From contig JAFGIH010000604.1 of assembly GCA_016929985.1 (NCBI GenBank), positions 1 to 7,111 of the forward strand: DNA of 7,111 nucleotides. The letters are read 5' to 3'. Origin of the DNA: Thermoleophilia bacterium (GTDB lineage: Bacteria > Actinomycetota > Thermoleophilia > RBG-16-64-13). The notes below the pieces were generated by a model. It did not search any database. It was given only the letters and a program-made list of their open reading frames with translations, and had not been told where the DNA came from. Every line of letters begins with the position of its first letter. Position 1 is the first letter of the stretch. This document shows, piece after piece, positions 6,355 through 7,111 of this stretch. The position numbers and the translations under genes were made by a program.

Positions 6355-6531
6355 ACCCGGCTGGAGTCTCACCGCTACTGCAGGGAAACCAGGCCGGGCG
6401 CTTTGCGCCGGCTGCTGGTCTCGTTCGCCTCTACCACCTAGGTGGGAAACCGAGCCTTGAAAGGCCGTATTGACGACTTCCCACACCTCCAGTGCCAAGA
6501 ACACGGAGGCGGAACTACTCCCCTGCGGGGC
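6355..6531 (-). promoter_or_regulatory. yybP-ykoY manganese riboswitch
   Basis: The minus-strand leader of the exchanger operon carries the two conserved yybP-ykoY segments. GGGGAGTAG lies at 6523-6515 and GTCGTCAATACG at 6477-6466, with the partner CGGTT at 6452-6448. P1 pairs 6531-6520 with 6355-6366, including GGGG with CTCC and CCC with GGG, interrupted by A-A and C-C mismatches. The conserved AGTAG on one side and GGTGAGA (6373-6367) on the other flank the top of P1. P2 is CCTCC (6509-6505) with GGAGG (6490-6486). P3 is GTGGGAA (6484-6478) with TTCCCAC (6448-6442), and above its internal loop GGCC (6466-6463) pairs with GGCT (6456-6453). P4 is ACCAG (6419-6415) with CTGGT (6392-6388), with an inner GC-rich stem and an AAA loop. 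In known members Mn2+ docks the two conserved loops, and expression of metal exporters rises. The 3' arm of P1 ends 5 nt before the exchanger's Shine-Dalgarno region and no terminator intervenes, so control is probably translational. Confidence 0.92.
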
Positions 6532-6534
6532 GGC

Positions 6535-6563
6535 ATGTTATCAGTTGCGGCTTCCGGCGTCCA
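6535..6563 (-). promoter_or_regulatory. Probable extended -10 promoter of the riboswitch operon
   Basis: On the minus strand TAACAT (6540-6535) is preceded by TGA, giving an extended -10. TGGACG (6563-6558) is a -35 with four of six consensus bases and a 17-nt spacer. The predicted start near 6529 falls at the 5' edge of riboswitch stem P1, which independently supports both calls. Confidence 0.65.
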
Positions 6564-6583
6564 CCGACTCAGTAGTCTGGTGT

Positions 6584-6634
6584 GGATCCGGACAGCAGTA
6601 ATGGAGCCTCTGCCTCAGTCCACGCTCCGGATCC
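6584..6634. repeat. 9-bp inverted repeat around the peptidase stop codon
   Basis: GGATCCGGA (6584-6592) and TCCGGATCC (6626-6634) are perfect 9-bp arms separated by 33 nt, with the stop codon of the M23 gene (6617-6615) in the loop. The hairpin could protect the 3' end of the peptidase mRNA or halt transcription before the next promoter. No T-run follows on the minus strand, and the arms contain the self-complementary GGATCC, so coincidence is possible. Confidence 0.35.
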
Positions 6635-7111
6635 TCTCGGTGTGCTTGGGGATGCCGTTCTGTACCCGCGTCCACACGCCGTCGTTAAGGACCTCGTACT
6701 CCCGGAAGCAGCAGGGGATACCCTGGGCCGTGAGAACGTCCAGCCGGTCCATCACGTGGAAGTGCAGGTGCGGGGCGGTGGAGTTGCCGGAGTGGCCCAC
6801 GTCGGCCAGGTGGTCGCCCGGCTCGACTGTGTCGCCCTTGGACACTCGCACCGAACCGGTGCGGGCATGGGCTAAAAAGGCGTAGCCGGCGTCCGTCTCG
6901 ACAATGATGTGGTTGCCCGCCAGGGGCCGCAGATCGGTCAGCCGCTTCGGATTGAAGGTGAGCCCGTTCTTGAGGACCAAGCCCAAGTCTCTCACGAGGT
7001 GGACCCGCCGGCGCTCCGGCCAGCCATCCTCAGCCTGCACCACGGTGCCCGCCACCGGGGAGTGGATGGGTTGGCCCCATCCATAGCAATCCTCCAGCCG
7101 CACGCCGGCCA
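6615..7111 (-). CDS. M23-type zinc metallopeptidase, N-terminus outside window
   Basis: The frame runs in from the right edge and ends at TGA (6617-6615); about 165 residues are visible. M23 (LytM/lysostaphin-fold) enzymes are zinc peptidases that cut peptidoglycan cross-bridges or related peptides. The visible part has the barrel start YGWGQPIHSPVAGTVV (7085-7038), the strand HIIVETDAGYAFLAHAR (6911-6861), and VSKGDTVEPGDHLADVGHSG (6842-6783). The active-site motif HLHFH follows (6770-6756). In LytM-type enzymes the first His of HxH is catalytic and the second binds zinc, and the earlier His of FLAHAR matches a second catalytic His. The Zn-binding His and Asp of the first motif should lie at or beyond the window edge, so activity cannot be confirmed. 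The GTG at 7103 is probably not the start, because the frame stays open upstream and the fold needs more sequence. Export cannot be judged. Confidence 0.87.
   Translation of the reverse strand, partial: AGVRLEDCYGWGQPIHSPVAGTVVQAEDGWPERRRVHLVRDLGLVLKNGLTFNPKRLTDLRPLAGNHIIVETDAGYAFLAHARTGSVRVSKGDTVEPGDHLADVGHSGNSTAPHLHFHVMDRLDVLTAQGIPCCFREYEVLNDGVWTRVQNGIPKHTERIRSVD

Noticed and set aside
5699..6460. 253-codon plus-strand open frame across the exchanger
   Set aside because: It is antisense to a clear multi-helix exchanger, is polar and low in structure, and lacks a convincing ribosome site.
6316..6504. 62-codon minus-strand ORF ahead of the exchanger
   Set aside because: It lies across the riboswitch P2-P4 and enters the exchanger gene out of frame. 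Its sequence is explained by the conserved RNA structure.

Overview
This is a GC-rich window of about 7.1 kb with dense coding and strong Shine-Dalgarno sites. Secreted proteins carry Ala/Pro-rich or Thr/Pro-rich linkers, and one is a FecR/zinc-ribbon membrane protein. These traits fit a high-GC Gram-positive bacterium, most likely an Actinomycetota lineage. That is inference: no rRNA or other phylogenetic marker is present.

Layout, left to right. (1) 1-1116, minus strand: a secreted beta-propeller protein that runs off the left edge. It is preceded by a 37-codon ORF resembling the N-terminal third of a HigA-type addiction-module antidote, and a plausible promoter lies at 1147-1176. (2) 1252-3108, plus strand: a secreted, membrane-anchored protein with an unassigned N-terminal domain, a Thr/Pro linker, a FecR-like domain, one membrane segment and a cytoplasmic C-terminal zinc ribbon. 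(3) 3117-6337, minus strand: a three-gene operon transcribed leftwards in the order CaCA-family cation exchanger, DedA membrane protein, CNNM/CorC (DUF21-CBS) transporter. Each pair of genes overlaps by 8-14 nt. (4) 6355-6563, minus strand: the operon's control region, an extended -10 promoter followed by a 177-nt leader with the sequence and folding hallmarks of the yybP-ykoY manganese riboswitch. (5) 6615-7111, minus strand: the C-terminal part of an M23-type zinc peptidase that enters from the right edge.

The most informative element is the riboswitch operon. yybP-ykoY RNAs sense Mn2+ and usually switch on exporters when the metal is abundant. Here the RNA directly precedes three membrane proteins, so the operon is best read as a metal (probably Mn2+) efflux and envelope homeostasis unit. 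The exchanger and the CNNM/CorC protein would be the transporters and DedA an accessory or an additional transporter. The RNA ends 5 nt before the exchanger's Shine-Dalgarno, with no intrinsic terminator between, which points to translational control. The DedA gene appears to start at CTG: this restores the family's N-terminal region and places two essential acidic residues at the same numbers as in E. coli YqjA.

No tRNA, rRNA, CRISPR array, insertion sequence or origin was recognised. Most other long open frames, including a 380-codon frame opposite the FecR gene, are GC-driven shadows.
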